Source of the DNA: Tretioscincus oriximinensis
Lineage: Eukaryota; Chordata; Lepidosauria; Squamata; Gymnophthalmidae
Direction: 5' to 3'
Assembly: GCA_022410635.1 (NCBI GenBank)
Contig: JAJVDF010001207.1
Location: forward strand, 117,563 to 181,562
Length of the DNA stretch: 64,000 bases
Part shown: positions 44,940-57,906 of the stretch, piece after piece
Layout of the letters: the number at the start of each line of letters is the position of its first letter
Numbering within the stretch: position 1 is the stretch's first letter
The notes under the pieces: model-generated
Seen by the model: the letters and a program-made list of their open reading frames with translations, nothing else
Databases searched by the model: none
What the model was told of the DNA's origin: nothing
Translations under genes and position numbers: made by a program

Positions 44940-47900
44940 AAATAAAGCAGGCACTGTTTTGCAATTTTGAAGTCTCTTTCAAAAGTAATAAATGTGTGGG
45001 GGCAACATATGGTATTCCTAAATAAAAAGAGCTATACGACTAAGATACTTCAGGGTAGCTGGGTTTGCAAACAGTTTGATCTATTTAAAAAAAATGATTA
45101 GAAGGTGTGACCAGCATCCTTCTATGGCTAATCAGTTTCACAACTCTTTACAGTGACTGAATATGTCTTTAAACTGATGGGGTGTGATCCAAGCAGTACC
45201 ACACAATATAAAAATATAATTATAAAAACAGAANAATTTATTCCATATATAAACACATCTTAAAGCAATACTATTAAACAGTCCAGTGCTAAATTGATAT
45301 ACTTTCCATGGACTTTGTCACTGTACACTGCTTTTTAGTTGTGTGGATGTTTTTTTTTATTAACAGCAAATCTATTTCACTAGTCATTTCTTACATATCA
45401 TTATGAAAGAGGAACTCATTTGGTTTGTTCAGGCTCACAGGAGAAAAGGTGTAATAATGGCATAACAAATACTAAAAAAAATCTCAGGTTCAGCATGTAA
45501 ATTTCACAGCAACTTTCTGTACTTCTAGAATATCGGTTGAAATTATTCTTATATGTGAGAGCATAACAACACTAGTGGGAGTGAAACTTCAAATTACACT
45601 ACACTGTGCAACATTTCTGCCTAGTTAATATGTAAAGATGTGTCCTTTCCATCACTCTTCATTTAGGCTTGCTGCATATGATAATAGAGAAATGTTGAGA
45701 ACTGCAGAGATACTGCATTGACATTTTTAGTATCATCCATCTGTTAACAAGCCGAAGCAAAATAATGTGGATGTGTGCCTATAAAATTTATCAACATCTT
45801 AAACTATCTTCCTAGAAGGCAAATGAAAGGAAAGCAGGAATATATGGTATAATTGGAACCAGCAAAAGTTTTTTTAATAAGGAAAACATAATGATTGCAA
45901 AGACTTTTGTTTAAAAATCTTCTCTAAAGAACAAGCCATTCATCTAGCATAATGAATAAGTCACTAGAAATGTCTAGATTTATGGTTCTAAAGAAATCAG
46001 CTAGATTTATTAAATATGGCATTTAGAAGGACCTTATGGAGTGCAGCATGATATCTAACATGTTTTCCATAAAACTATGGATTAAATCTAGAATTTATTT
46101 TGAATCCAGATTAATCCAACTGCACCTCTGCCATCAAGTACCTCTCAGCCTGTGTTATTGCAGTCTTTGTTTCCCAGCTCCAAGAACCTACCACATGTGC
46201 AGCAGCCTCCCAACTGGCTGTTATTCCTTCATCTTGTATGTGAGAGCTTCAGTTCTTGCTCCCGCCTTCTGCCTGCTCAGACTGTCTTGTTAATGAAGAA
46301 ATGAAGACACAGACTCTGAAGTCAATACAATTCTACTATCTGTAAAACCTATGCCAACATTATTTAAACAGAGTGGATTACTAAATTTACATGAGAACAT
46401 GAGGTGGATTCTTCATGAATCTACCATAGTGGTAGCAAAAGGCAGGTTATCCAGAAGTCAGGGCAGGTAAACGAATATGCCTCAGTTGCAGCTACTGCTC
46501 CAAAGCTTAGAGAGCAAACATCATAAAATTCCACTTACAGGATCCATTCTCAGAGGAAACATACACAGGGGGATTCTGGGACAAGCTTCTAGCTTGAGGA
46601 TGCCCAAGAAGTACGGGATGTCATCTATGGTTGTTACAGATGTATGTGGATTCACACCTGGGCAATTCATGAGTGATCAGAGTTAAACTATCTCCACAAC
46701 TGGATTATGCTCTACAAACATGTCATGCACATTCCGCCTATATTTGGAAGCATTTTTAAATTTATGATAATACGGGATGGTTCTAATCTTTATATAGAGA
46801 CATTAGTACCATATGAGAAATCTATTGTAGGAGCTCAGATTATAAGTTATTAGGCAGCCAGACATATCTGTGCCATATAGTTATAGTAGTTGTAATAAAT
46901 AGTCCAACCTTTTATCAGTAAAAAGCCCAGTAAAGTTTAGTTTGAGTCAAAACCAAGAATACAATGTAGGCTTCTGTGCTGATAACAATTTAACATACAG
47001 TGTTCTCAAGTGTTTTTCATATATATACAGTGTATATATAGAGAGAAAGTATTTTTATATTTCATATATAGAAAAAGTTTATCTTCATGAGGTTATTCAA
47101 CCTAGGATAAACTCATATTGTTTCTCTCCTCTGACCCAAAACCAATAATGTGCTCGCATGCCACACTGTAAAATTCCAACATATCTTCCTACTTATTTCA
47201 GTTCTGAAGTCAAAAGCAAATTACATTATAGTCTTGGAGAGCCCCAGAGCCACACAGGTTTTAGGCTGTCTGAAGTATGACTTGGTATCAATGTTTAATG
47301 AAGATGTGCTTTTCATCCCCAGCAGTAAAATTAACTAGTTAAGGCATAACCCTGAAGGTGAAATATTGAAATACTGTCTTCAAATTGAAAAAAAAATCTT
47401 ACTACAGTATCTGGAAAGATGATTGCAAGGAGATAATTCTGTCCTTGGGTCAAAAGAAAACCAGCAGGAAAGCTTGTAGGAAAGAATTAAAATTACCATC
47501 ACCCTCCTTTTGCATGTGCTATAATGAACTGCTAAATTCAGTTGTCCAGATTTGTCATCCATTAATGNCAAGTAGAAAAGTGGACATTTTAAGCATAATT
47601 TATAGATAAGGCTTCCACTATAGTTTGCTACAGATGTTTCCACCATTCCTAGCAAACTATTGATGATACATAAATTACAGTACGTACAGTGAACATAGTT
47701 CAGTGAACACTCTTTTTAGGAAGAGTTATTCATTGACACAATGTTTCCATTAAAATGACTGATACTTTGAATAGGAAAACAAGCTTGTTTATTTAAAAAT
47801 CAGTTATATTGAGTTCGGAGGTGGATTTTTACAACAAGAATAGTAAAGGGAGGGAGAGAAGCATGAGAAGGACTGAAGGGAGAGAAACATGAGAAAAAAT

Positions 47901-48117
47901 CTACTGAATTGGCCTTTTACTTTGTTCATTTTAGCAGCCTGCTCTTGCAATAACAATCATTTTTTCACAGATATCCCAGCAGTTGATATTCAGAAACCCA
48001 TTATCTCCCATGGACATCTCCCTGGCCTGAAATCATACCAACTTTGGTAGCAGTCTTGAAGGCGTAGCCATCCACAAAATTTCCAAAATATTTTGAACTC
48101 ATCCAATAGCACATCTT
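44940..48117. other. 3.2 kb of non-coding DNA, no recognised gene
   Basis: AT-rich, with a TA/ATAT-rich run near 47020-47070. No gene or identified repeat. Confidence 0.4.
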
Positions 48118-48734
48118 GGCTGCAAACACACTACGTTTTAAAATGGGAGCGAACGGGGAATAGCAGCCTGCTGGCCCCACTAAATCCAAAGCGCTCTCAC
48201 CTCCCCTAATCTGCATAGCCATATGTGCCGGAAACGGAATTGGGTATGTAATGCGAATGGGGCACAGTTCCTTGCAATTCTTGTTAACAGCACTCTGACT
48301 ATGGAGCACTCTGGCTCCCCCTCTACTGAGCTGCAGCTTCATCCACCCTCTTCCTTCTCTAGCCAGCTTATCTTCACACATTCACAAGCTCAGGANACAC
48401 CCTTCTCCCTTATGGGGATCCCTAGCCAGCTGCTTCTTCCTCTTCTTCCTTTGGGCTGGCAAGGTGCTGCCAGGGATTAGCAATGATAGGAATCCCCACC
48501 AGCACACAGAGAAGAAGAAGAGGAGGAGGCAACTGGTCAGGCTTGGGTACCAGGGATCCCCACAGAGAAGGACAGGTTTCTGAGCTCACAAAGGGTGGAT
48601 GAGGCGAGCAGTGGCAGGTAGGGTGTGCGTACATTTAAAATGTGCCAAACAGAAGATCCAATATGGGGGCTGGGTTCACACCCAATTCGAATTCCAGCAA
48701 TCATTTTCACTCCCCGTTTTAAGGCACAGTGTGG
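48118..48734. mobile_element. Possible TIR element related to the GGCTGYRTTCACAC family
   Basis: Left 'ggctgcaaacacactacg' followed by 'ttttaaaatggga' resembles the right end read inward, 'ccacactgtgccttaaaacg'. The right end of another copy at 63825 reads inward 'ggctgtattcacactacg' then 'ctttaaaatgggcc'. No clear target duplication was found, and the interior includes a CTTCTTCC-rich stretch. The boundaries are tentative. Confidence 0.4.
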
Positions 48735-51407
48735 ATCATCTGGCAGGTGTTGGGAACCCCAGTAACTTCTTTTTACCTACCATGATTATTCCAAAATTCA
48801 ATGCAATTAGGTGAAGCCTAGTTCTGATGTTTTCAGAAGAGAAGAAAAAATCTGGTTATTCGCCTTGTTCAACCTGTGCATAATTTTATATATTTATTTC
48901 ATGTTCCTTCTTACTTGTCTCATTTTTAAATTAAAAAGGCCCATCTGTTTCATCTATTTCTTGGATGCTAGTTTAAACAAAACAAACAAGCAAAGTTAAG
49001 ATATGAGTAATTGACAGTGAAAAGAAAACATATATATTTAGCTAGCACAAGTGGAGGGACAGGGCATTTTCTTCCACAAACTAATTGCAGATCTTAGACC
49101 AAAGCCCACAATTTAAACCAGCAATTTTCTGCACTTGCTTCTGCTCAATTAAGTAACGTGGCAGAAAAAAAGTGAATTGTCATTAGCAGAAGGGAAGCAG
49201 CTGCTCCTTTGCTTCTAGCTATCTCCCTCTTTCCTATTCATTTCATTCTGAAATTTCAACCTATGGCTCTTCCAGCCATCTCTGATCCTGACCTCAGGAT
49301 TTTCCATGCCAAGTCCTATTTATAGCAGAAATTGTCATATGTGTTTGTACACTAAAGGCAGCAATGCTAATTAAGAGCAATAAAATCTGAAGGTCATTTT
49401 GAACAGGTTTATAAGGAGGGCAACATGAAATCTGCAACAACATCTTGAATTCTATGACAACATTCTATGCATTGAAATGTTTTGTTGTTGTTTTATAATA
49501 GAACCTTGGCAGCCTTTGTTTCTGGTGCATAATTTTATGTGAGCATCTTGTTTTCTTTCTGTGATATTTATGATATTTACCCACAATATATTTAATGGAT
49601 TGAGACACTGAACAGTATATTGTTTTATCAATATATATTGATAAAAGTCTTTGCTGTTCAGGCTTTGGATGATAAATTGAGAACTTGGGTTCTTTGCATA
49701 CTGGGTTTAATTATGGAATATATGTACTATCTGGAGCCTGCCAGGCCCTGTTCCAAAATATATCCTGGAATAATGCTTAGTACAGAAATGGCCTTATGTC
49801 ATGCTGCACCTTTCTAAGAATCACTTGTAGCCAGATGACAGGGTAATTGGCATGAGTATTCTTCTAGTGCAATCTATTGAAGATTTGGAGCATTAGTCAA
49901 GTCTTTAATTCTTCTGGGTTCAAGGCAGAGCTGGCTAAAGTGTGTGTCAGCCACTGTGCTTAGCAGAGTCAGTATTTTCATGCAAGTTCATACCTGTAGG
50001 TCTAAAGGTACTTTCTGTAGCTCTAAGAATACCTCTCTGTTATCCTTTTTTAGTCTTCCCCCTGGTCTCCATTATATTTAGTTGCCTTCCTCTCCACTAA
50101 GCTAATGACAATGGGTCTTTGAATTACTGATCACTGTTTTATTTATTTACTAGCAAAAAAGCCTACGATGTTTTACCGAGCACCCATGGTAGGCAGCATG
50201 TGGCAAGACATGCCGAAAAGCTGAGTAGCANTGTGAATCAGATGGCCAGGGCACCTTGTCAAACAGCTGTTGTTGTGACTGATGCTATTCCACTGATTTG
50301 GTGATCTGTGAAAAATGGCTTGCAGAACACCGACCACCTTCCTTCATAGGCTGCAGCAAAATGATTTTCTCCTGCCTCTCCAAGCTTAGAGGTCTCTTTG
50401 CATAGCCTTGAAGATCTCTGCCACAGGCTTTCCAAAGCTAATAGCTGACCTTCCCTGACTGCTGCATTCCCAGAGTGTGGAAAAAGCCTCACAGGCAGAG
50501 ACACAAAGGTGGCTTGGGTAGTGTTGGCAAGTTCCAATATGGGGAAATAACTTCAGGGGCTAGGAATGTCTTTGCATCAAGCAATTGACTCCTTTCCATC
50601 ATCAATCACCTACTCTTGCTTTTGGTCAGCCTGATTGATCAAAAGTGACAGTGTTCGTGATTGGTGGAAAGTGNCGGACATTCTAGACACAGAGCTACCA
50701 TTTTTCAAGTATTACAGCAGCTCCCACTCTCCCCCAGCTTTCGTCCACACACCACCAACCCTCTTTTTTGGCCCAGCAGCTCTATAAAATCATAAAATTG
50801 ACACTGACTGGATAACCAAATCTGAACTGGGATTTCCGTAAAAAATAAGTCCACAAGATCTGTGACATATGGCACTCCTATCTATAGTATATGCTTTACA
50901 AGGACTAAAACAAATAAAAATAAACATTGCAAATAAAAATAGACAATTCTCGCTGCCTCCTTTTGAGCTTGTGCCTAAACTAATTGCACCATTCATCAAA
51001 GCCTTAATTTGGGTAACCTCATCATTCAGAGAAAAAGTGTTAAATAATGCTTGCAGGAAAATAGAATGAGAGGAAGAGCAGTGGTGACACAAAAGAATAG
51101 AAATACACAGAAGGTGGATTTGAAGCTACAGGATTTCCCTGTTCAAAAAGATGAAATGGCAGTTTTGCATCCCATATTAAGCTGGCTCTCAGCTGCCTAG
51201 AGCTGTATTATATTTATAATTACCTATAGCATTTCATCAAACATGCTATACATTATGTATATATATGATTTACAATGTATATTTGATGAAATGTTGTGTG
51301 TAATATTTTTACATTAATTCTATCAGATTGTTCTTTGGGCTTGTGGTTTTGATTATCTGAGAAGATATGCCTGTATCCTCTTGCACCGAGGATAGTTCTC
51401 CATGGTG
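48735..51407. other. Non-coding DNA, no recognised gene
   Basis: No gene is recognised. Near 50148-50170 'ttactagcaaaaaagcct' resembles the start of a low-copy repeat but is too short to assign. An AT-rich inverted repeat ('catttcatcaaa'/'tttgatgaaatg') spans about 51233-51294. Confidence 0.4.
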
Positions 51408-51441
51408 GAGAACTGATCCCATAGNAAACAGTGACAACAAT

Positions 51442-51788
51442 CAGTGCTTTTTTTCTAGAAAAAAAGGTGATGGTACTAATGCTGGCGAGGGGGCGGTGGC
51501 GTTAGCCCCTGCTGCTGCTGCTAACGCCGCAGTACTGGCACCTTTTACTTAGGCGGGGGTGTGTGGCGGCGGCGGCAGCTGCGGGGGGCGGCGTTAGCAG
51601 CAGCGGCGGCGTTAGCAGTGGTGGGGCGGCAGGGGCGGGGGGCGGTGTTAGTGATGGCGGCAGCCGCTGCTGCCACACACNCCCCGCCGCTGNTNCCCCN
51701 GCCGCCNCNAANNCCNCCCCCCCCCCCCCGCCTAAATAAAAGGTGCTGGTACTGCATACCGGCACGTTCCGTCACAAAAAAAGCCCTG
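51442..51788 (+). mobile_element. hAT-type non-autonomous transposon nested in CR1, 347 bp
   Basis: Ends are CAGTGCTTTTTTTCTAG and, read inward from the right, CAGGGCTTTTTTTGTGACGG. The same family, reversed, is at 2632-3162. The site duplication is acaacaat (51434-51441) and atcacaat (51789-51796), 8 bp with two mismatches, and removing the insert restores CR1 continuity (compare 61490-61520). The interior is dominated by GCG/GGC-type triplets with many n's near 51681-51720, so its length there is unreliable. Confidence 0.85.
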
Positions 51789-53860
51789 ATCACAATACAA
51801 CAACTTTCAATTTGAACGTGGATAGAAAATTGTCAAGCATTTCTAACACAGAAACCTTCAACTTTCACAAAGGAAATTTTCCCAAAATGAGGAAAATGGT
51901 AAAAAGAAAATTAAAAGGGAAAGTGAGAAAAGTCCAGTCTCTTCAAAAAGTGTGGAAATTGTTTGCAAATACAATATTGGAAGCACAAATAAAATGCATT
52001 GCCAAGGAAGAAAGGGTTCTGCTAAGTCCAAGAAGACACCCGTATGGCTTACCTCTGCAGTAAGGGAAGTCATTAGAATGAAGAGAAACTCATTTTAAAA
52101 GTGGAAGGCTTATTCTAGTGAGGAGAACAGAAGGGAGCACAAACTATGGCAAACCAAGTGCAAGGTGGTAGTCAGGGATGCGAAGAAAAACTTTGAGGAG
52201 CACATTCTAAAGAATGTTAAAAGAAATAATAAGGATTTTTTCAAATACATCAGAAATAAGAATCCTACCATGAAAGCAATCGGATCACTAGATAGCAACA
52301 GACAAAAGGGCATACTCAAGGAGGACGTGGAGATTGCAGAGAGGTTAAATGAATATTTTGCTTCAGTTTTCACTGAAGAAAATAGAGGATAATTAGCCGC
52401 AACAGAATTAGTCTTCTCAGGAAAAACACCAGAGGAAGTAAACTGGGTAGAGATAACAAGGGAGGAGGTCCTTGCTAGTCTAAATAAGTTGAATAAATCC
52501 CCAGGGCCAGACAGCATTCACGCAAGAATTCTTAAAGAACTCAAATGTGAAATTGCTGAACTTCTAACCAAAATATTTAATCTTTCCTTAAGATCAGGCA
52601 TAGTACCAGTAGATTGGAGGGTAACCGATGTAACATCAATCTTCAAAAAAGAATCTTGGGATGATCCCTGAAATTATAGACCCATCAGTTTAACATCAGC
52701 TCCAGGTAAAGTGGTGGAAACCATAATTAAGGACAAAATTACTAAATACATGGAGAAGCACGCATTGCTGAATGAAACTCAGCAAGGCTTCTGCAAAGGT
52801 AAATCATACCTTACCAATTTGCTGGAATTCTTTGAGAGTCTTAACAAACATGTAGATAAAGGGGATCCAGTTGATACTGTCTATCTAGATTTTCAGAAGG
52901 TTTTCAATAAAGTNCCTTATCAAAGGCTTCTAGAAAAGCTCCATACTCATGGTATAAGAGGACAGACTTTGTCCTGGATTGGAAACTGGCTAAAAGATAG
53001 AAAACAGAGAGTAGTGATAAATGGACAGTTCTCTGAGTGGAAAGATGTAAGAAGTGGGGTACCCCAGGGATCTGTACTGGGACCCTTGCTTTTCAATATA
53101 TTCATAAACTGAGGTAAATAGTGAAGTAGCCAAGTTTGCTAAACTGTTCAGGGTAGTGAAAACTGAAAATGATTGTAAGGCACTCCAGAGTGATCTATTG
53201 AGATTGGGTGAGTGGGCATCAAAGTGGCAAATGCACTTCAATTTAAGTAAGTGAAAGTCATGCACATTGGGGCATAGAACCCCAACTATTCCTACCACCT
53301 GATGGGAACCAAGCTTTCTGTAATCGAGCAAGAAAAGGTCCTGGGATGTTGTTGGACAATTCGATGAAGATGTCAACCCAGTGTGCAGCAGCAGCAAAAA
53401 AGGCACATTCCATGTTGGGGATAATTAGGAAAGGAATCAAAAACCAGTCAGCAAATGTTGTTTTGCCTCTTTATAAATCTGTGGTGAGGATAACAAAAAT
53501 GATCAATGGTTTGGAGCACCTCCCTTATGAAGTCAGGCTGCAATGTCTGGGCCTCTTCAGCTTCAAAAGGCGATGTTTGAGAGGTGATCTGATTGAAGTG
53601 TACAAAATCATGCATGGGATGGATAAGGTGAATAGAAAAAAAATGTTTCTCTATCACACAACACTAGGACGAGAGGGCACTCCTTAAAACTGATGGGTAG
53701 AAAAGTGAGAACAGACAAAGGAAAGTATTTTTTCACTCAGAGGGTCATCAGCCTTTGAAATTTACTTCCTGAATAGGTAGTGGTAGCTAACAGCTTGGAT
53801 AGCTTTAAGACAGGACTAGACAAGTTTATGGATACCAATCATATAAATGGGTACTAGGAT
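51789..53860 (+). pseudogene. CR1 endonuclease end and reverse transcriptase remnant
   Basis: After the endonuclease tail ('NTETFNFHKGNFPKMRKMVK' region near 51845) the reverse transcriptase has 'NKSPGPDSIHARILKEL' (52493), 'GIVPVDWR' (52600), 'RPISLTSAPGKVVE'-like sequence (52680), 'VYLDFQKVFNK' with the first catalytic aspartate (52882), '[16 protein letters not shown]' (52970) and '[19 protein letters not shown]' (53053). Just after, around 53108-53145, two short deletions remove the catalytic 'FADD' block that is partly kept (FADN) in the 15-kb copy. Further stops occur at 52390, 52670, 53254 and 53757. CR1 uses this enzyme for target-primed reverse transcription; this copy is inactive. 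Confidence 0.88.
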
Positions 53861-54028
53861 GGATGTCCGAATGTTGCCATTTGCAGGGAGTCACAAGCAG
53901 GTGCTTATTTTGCTTTCCTCTGTTTNGACTGCCCAGGTCCATTTGGTGGACCTCTGTGTGAGATAGAATGCTGGACTAGATGGGCTGTGGCCTGATCTAG
54001 TATGGCTCTTCTTATATTCTTATGAGCT

Positions 54029-54916
54029 TGCAAATTAATGCAGAAACAAATCAAAGTACATTGAAATATAGCCTTGAGTTACAGGCAATGCTTTTATTAT
54101 CTCCCACTGTCATCTTCAGTAATTGTGTGCCTTGGCAATATATCTTTTTAGCATTTACATGCTATCATTAAAGTGTTCATAATAAAAGAATATGGCCTTT
54201 CATCAGTCAGATTGCTTAGCAGAGAAATAATCAAGGTGACCATGATAGATACCGTCTAAATTATTAGAATAATCCAATCACGGTTTGTGTATTTTTTTTC
54301 TTTCCTACTTTTTTCAAAGCTGCCATGACTTCATCTACATGCCATAAATATACACTTAGAGCAGCTCTTCTTAGACCTGTTTAGAGTGACTGCAACAACA
54401 GGGGTGATTCACTGAGGGAAGTTTCCATTCAGCACAACTGAGCACAGGACCAAAAAATATTATCTGTTCTCTGGACTGTTTCCTGACTGTGTTGTAATGT
54501 GAAATTTGTATGTTTTTTGTTATGGTAGAGTATTCTACCACACAGATTTCGATTTGGTTCCCCATTAGTTATAGCCTGTGTATCACCAACTGGTGACTGT
54601 CTTGGAATTTCTANGCACGTTCTGCAGTGCTGTAGTCTTCATTAGCATATAGCTTGGCAGGTTATTCCAGGATATAATCAGGAATCAGTCCCAGTCGTAG
54701 GACCAATTAGTTGCTGATAGAAGCCTACGAGCAGGATGTGGGCAAGGCAGCATCATCTTTGTCATTTAGCTTTTTATTTTATTTATTTGCTTTTGTATCT
54801 CTTCCTTACCCAAAGTTTACAGGATGAGTCACTACACTCAAGTAAAACAGAAAACATATAGAAGCAGAATAAAAAATGCTTAAAATAAAACTTTTGAACC
54901 GCAGCAGGACTACATT
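54029..54916. other. Non-coding DNA, no recognised gene
   Basis: An A/T-rich stretch near 54765-54900 ('ttattttatttatttgcttt', then an A-rich run) may be an old retroelement tail. Nothing else is recognised. Confidence 0.4.
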
Positions 54917-54930
54917 AAAAAGAAATATAC

Positions 54931-55145
54931 CGGCAAAGGAGCTAGCAGCACTTTGAGACTAACTTGAGAAAAGTGGTTGGCATAAGCTTTCGTAGACAGG
55001 TCTACTTCTTCAGATGCTTCAAATGCATCTGAAGAAGTAGACCTGTCTACGAAAGCTTATGCCAACCACTTTTCTTAAATTAGTTTCAAAGTGCTGCTAG
55101 CTCCTTTGCTGGACTTTCTGCTAGACTAACACAGCTATTTCTCTG
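54931..55145 (+). mobile_element. Palindromic retroposon, best-preserved copy, 215 bp
   Basis: Two 87-bp arms (54931-55017 and 55025-55111) are inverse complements with only a few mismatches, separated by a 7-nt loop. The asymmetric 3' tail, about 35 nt, ends 'aacacagctatttctctg'. The perfect 14-bp duplication aaaaagaaatatac flanks it (54917-54930 and 55146-55159). A long target duplication of variable length among copies (8, 11, 14 bp) fits LINE-type retrotransposition, not cut-and-paste. No coding capacity or clear polymerase III promoter is seen. Confidence 0.88.
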
Positions 55146-55159
55146 AAAAAGAAATATAC

Positions 55160-57429
55160 TGTAATGAAAACCATTTTAATTATTTTGGAGTTCTTTCTGC
55201 TGAATAGTTTCCTCTTCTGTGTTATTTTACTCTCACAAAACTACACTGAAACAGGGGTCCTTTCTATACAAGACCTGGCTCTGTTCACTAACATAAACAA
55301 TGCAGAAGTTTGCAGACGTTCCTCCCTCACATGCATACTAGACATTTCTGCTGCAGAATACACATCGAAGCCATACTATCCAGCAGGAATTCTACCACCA
55401 GTTAGTCAGAAGAAAGTGTTTTGTTTAATTTTGGGAAAATCTACTTTGATAGTATAGAGATGATATTAGTAAAACTTTTACAATCCCCAACAGCTTCCAA
55501 GCTTATTTTGAACTCCAATCACCAGAATCCATATTTTAATTGTAAGAGCAGCAAAGCAAAGGCTGTACAAAAGTTGCTCCAGGCAATAAAATTGGAAACT
55601 GAGAAGATAACAGAGTTGGAAAAATTAAGAAGGAAGATAGTAGTCAAGCAATAAATCCTATTAAGTACACCCTTACAAAAATAGATGAGTTAATCACTCT
55701 CATTGCATGAACAATTAAATGAGGATATTTTAAAGAAACATAATTACAGTTATACTAGAATGGTTGGTGTTTCTCATTAAGAACATTTTTTCATTTCAGC
55801 TTGGGGATGTCTTAAGCAAGCTATTGGATTGATCACCTCATAGAATCCTGCCTGTCTTTAACTGTTCTAATTACNTACCTGTGGTAGAGCACTTTAAATC
55901 TCCTGCATCCCCAGTGATCTGGGCCTATCTGGTCTGGATACCTGCAGCACAACAAGCTTTGAAGTTTGTTTGGACATTGGCTCCCTTCACGTCTATCGTA
56001 ATGCTGTGAGTAAGAAGGGGCTGGCCAGATGAATGGAATGGTTTCTAGGACCTGTTCTATCACTGGTGTGGCAATGGCTGAGCTGAGATTTGATACTTAT
56101 CTAGGGCTTTTTTAACTTCATGAGCAAGAATTAAGTCCTCCTACTGCTTGGATAAAAAACGAGCTTATAGTATGAGTGATGTAAGCAGATAAAACTGCTG
56201 AGGAACTACAAAAGCCCAGAAAAATGTAGTATCCACGTTGGAATGTTTCATTCTAAAGAACAGAAAATGCAAATCTATTCTGCTAGAATTTAGTAGATTG
56301 TGAAGTAACTGCATCCACTGATTTAGAATATTTCTCTTCCAGAGTCAGATAGCTTGATGGGCGATACATTATTTATGTTGCCTAATGCCTGCTTATAACT
56401 GTGAGTACGTTAAGAGCACACATTTATTTTAGACATTTTAAAAATGTATGCCTTATAAATTTCAAGCCTTGCAAAACTATTTCACTTTTGAGTTTTCACT
56501 ATTTCACACACTTTCCAGTCCGGGGTGGTTTTGCATGTGTTGGTGCTGAAAATCTACCAGCCCACTCTAGCTAAACCATTCATCCAGATTCAAACTCCCT
56601 CTTCGCATACATAAGAGGTAGCCATATTAACACTATCCTATTTTTTTTAAAAGCCTATCAAAAATAATCATGTATGGGTTCTTAATCCTTGAGATCCGCA
56701 TGTTATTTCAAATCAAGGAAGCCATTCATACAGCTGGTGCTGCTCTGTCTGCATTAAATGGAGACTAATCTGCCTTAAGGGTGGTTGGAATCTGAATCGC
56801 TGGCAGATCCATGCTCTTGGGTCTATCAATGGACCTGTAAAGCTGCCATAGTCTTGATCCAAAACATGAAAAGCTTGCAGAAAGTATGTCTCCTACTGTA
56901 TATTCAGCCCTCTGGGAGTATACTGAAGTGGCACATTGTGATGTGCCTCCAAACTGATCCCCCAGAAGCCAGGAAGATATGTGAGTTTCAAGACCATGCC
57001 ATTGTAGGAATCAGTGCTGTCTGCTCATACAGCAGTGATCCATTAGTTCATGCTCTTTGGTGCAGCCTTCAGTGAGCATCCAAAGGCTACAACCAAAAGT
57101 TACTAGCATTGGGGATTTAGGAGGGTCTTATGTGGAAGTGTTATGGAGTGCTGCAGAAATACAGCTTCCAAGAGATGTCAGACTCAATGCTGATGGGCTG
57201 ATTGATACACTCACAGTCTTTTTATAGTTCAGATCAGTGACCAAAGCTGTTCCAAACCCATTGATCCAAAATTCTTGCAGGTAAGTGAAGAAAGGGCCCA
57301 TGGATTTCTGAAACTCTTTCTATTCAAATCTTCTTTCTGGAACAATCAATTCTAAATATCTAATCTACTCCATTAAAAGGATGTGAATTTATTTCATGAA
57401 TATATGAAATTTACTAGTAAGTTCTCATA
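55160..57429. other. 2.3 kb of non-coding DNA, no recognised gene
   Basis: Short open frames occur, one with a Lys/Glu-rich stretch near 55560-55650, but none has a known motif. No repeat is identified. Confidence 0.4.
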
Positions 57430-57525
57430 AGGGGTGGAGTGAGGGGTTGTGGCAGCTTAGAAATTAACAAGAAAAAGGTAAGCAATGTGAGCTTTTGTAG
57501 TCAAGTCTATTTCTTCAGATGCTAT
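57430..57525 (-). mobile_element. Palindromic-retroposon family, monomer arm, minus strand
   Basis: On the minus strand it reads 'gcatctgaagaaatagactt', then 'gttaatttctaagctgcc', matching the right-arm sequence of the palindromic copies without the tail or second arm. It is diverged and probably old. Confidence 0.55.
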
Positions 57526-57844
57526 GTATGAAGGATTGCCTAGGATATACTGTACATTTATAGCAAATTGGATGCCTGAATAGCAAAAGGAATGCAAATG
57601 TGTGGAAATGATAAGGATATTATAAAAACAGTCAGTAAGGCTTTTTGAGAGAAGGAAGTGTAAAATGAAGTGTTGCAATCTCGCTCAGAGGAGAAAGTAT
57701 AAAGCAACACAGAGAGCTGTAATTTCCCTGGGAGGAAGAAATGTAAAATAAACTAGAATGCTGCAGTCTAGAGATGCTGAAAGGTGAAGGGAAGAATAGA
57801 AGCCACAAGAGACTTAACTAGTATTATGTAATAGTAGTGGAATT

Positions 57845-57875
57845 AGCCCGTTGCATTTTGGTAATGCAACGGGCT
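57845..57875. repeat. Hairpin, 13-bp perfect stem and 5-nt loop
   Basis: agcccgttgcatt (57845-57857) pairs with aatgcaacgggct (57863-57875), followed by ctagt. It may be the terminus of a repeat, but the rest of an element is not visible. Confidence 0.65.
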
Positions 57876-57906
57876 CTAGTCCTTCCTCTTCCTTGCTCCC
57901 ACTTTA

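Larger units (their letters stand above)
51408..54028 (+). mobile_element. CR1 LINE, long copy, interrupted by an hAT-type element
   Basis: The CR1 begins in the endonuclease C-terminus ('actgatcccatag'), is broken by the insertion 51442-51788, and continues through reverse transcriptase to the 3' end 'cttcttatattcttatgag'. It is the longest copy of its group here. Small deletions and stops show it is dead. It provides the comparison frame for the truncated copies at 15, 58, 60 and 61 kb. Confidence 0.9.

Noticed and set aside
51480..51765. Alanine/proline-rich open frames on both strands
   Set aside because: They are translations of the GC-triplet interior of the nested hAT-type element and include n's.
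55164..55654. Short overlapping open frames, one Lys/Glu-rich
   Set aside because: No known motif, no splice or promoter context, and lengths expected by chance.
57845..57880. Helitron 3' terminus
   Set aside because: The hairpin directly abuts CTAG with no spacer and no 5' terminus was found. Kept only as a hairpin.
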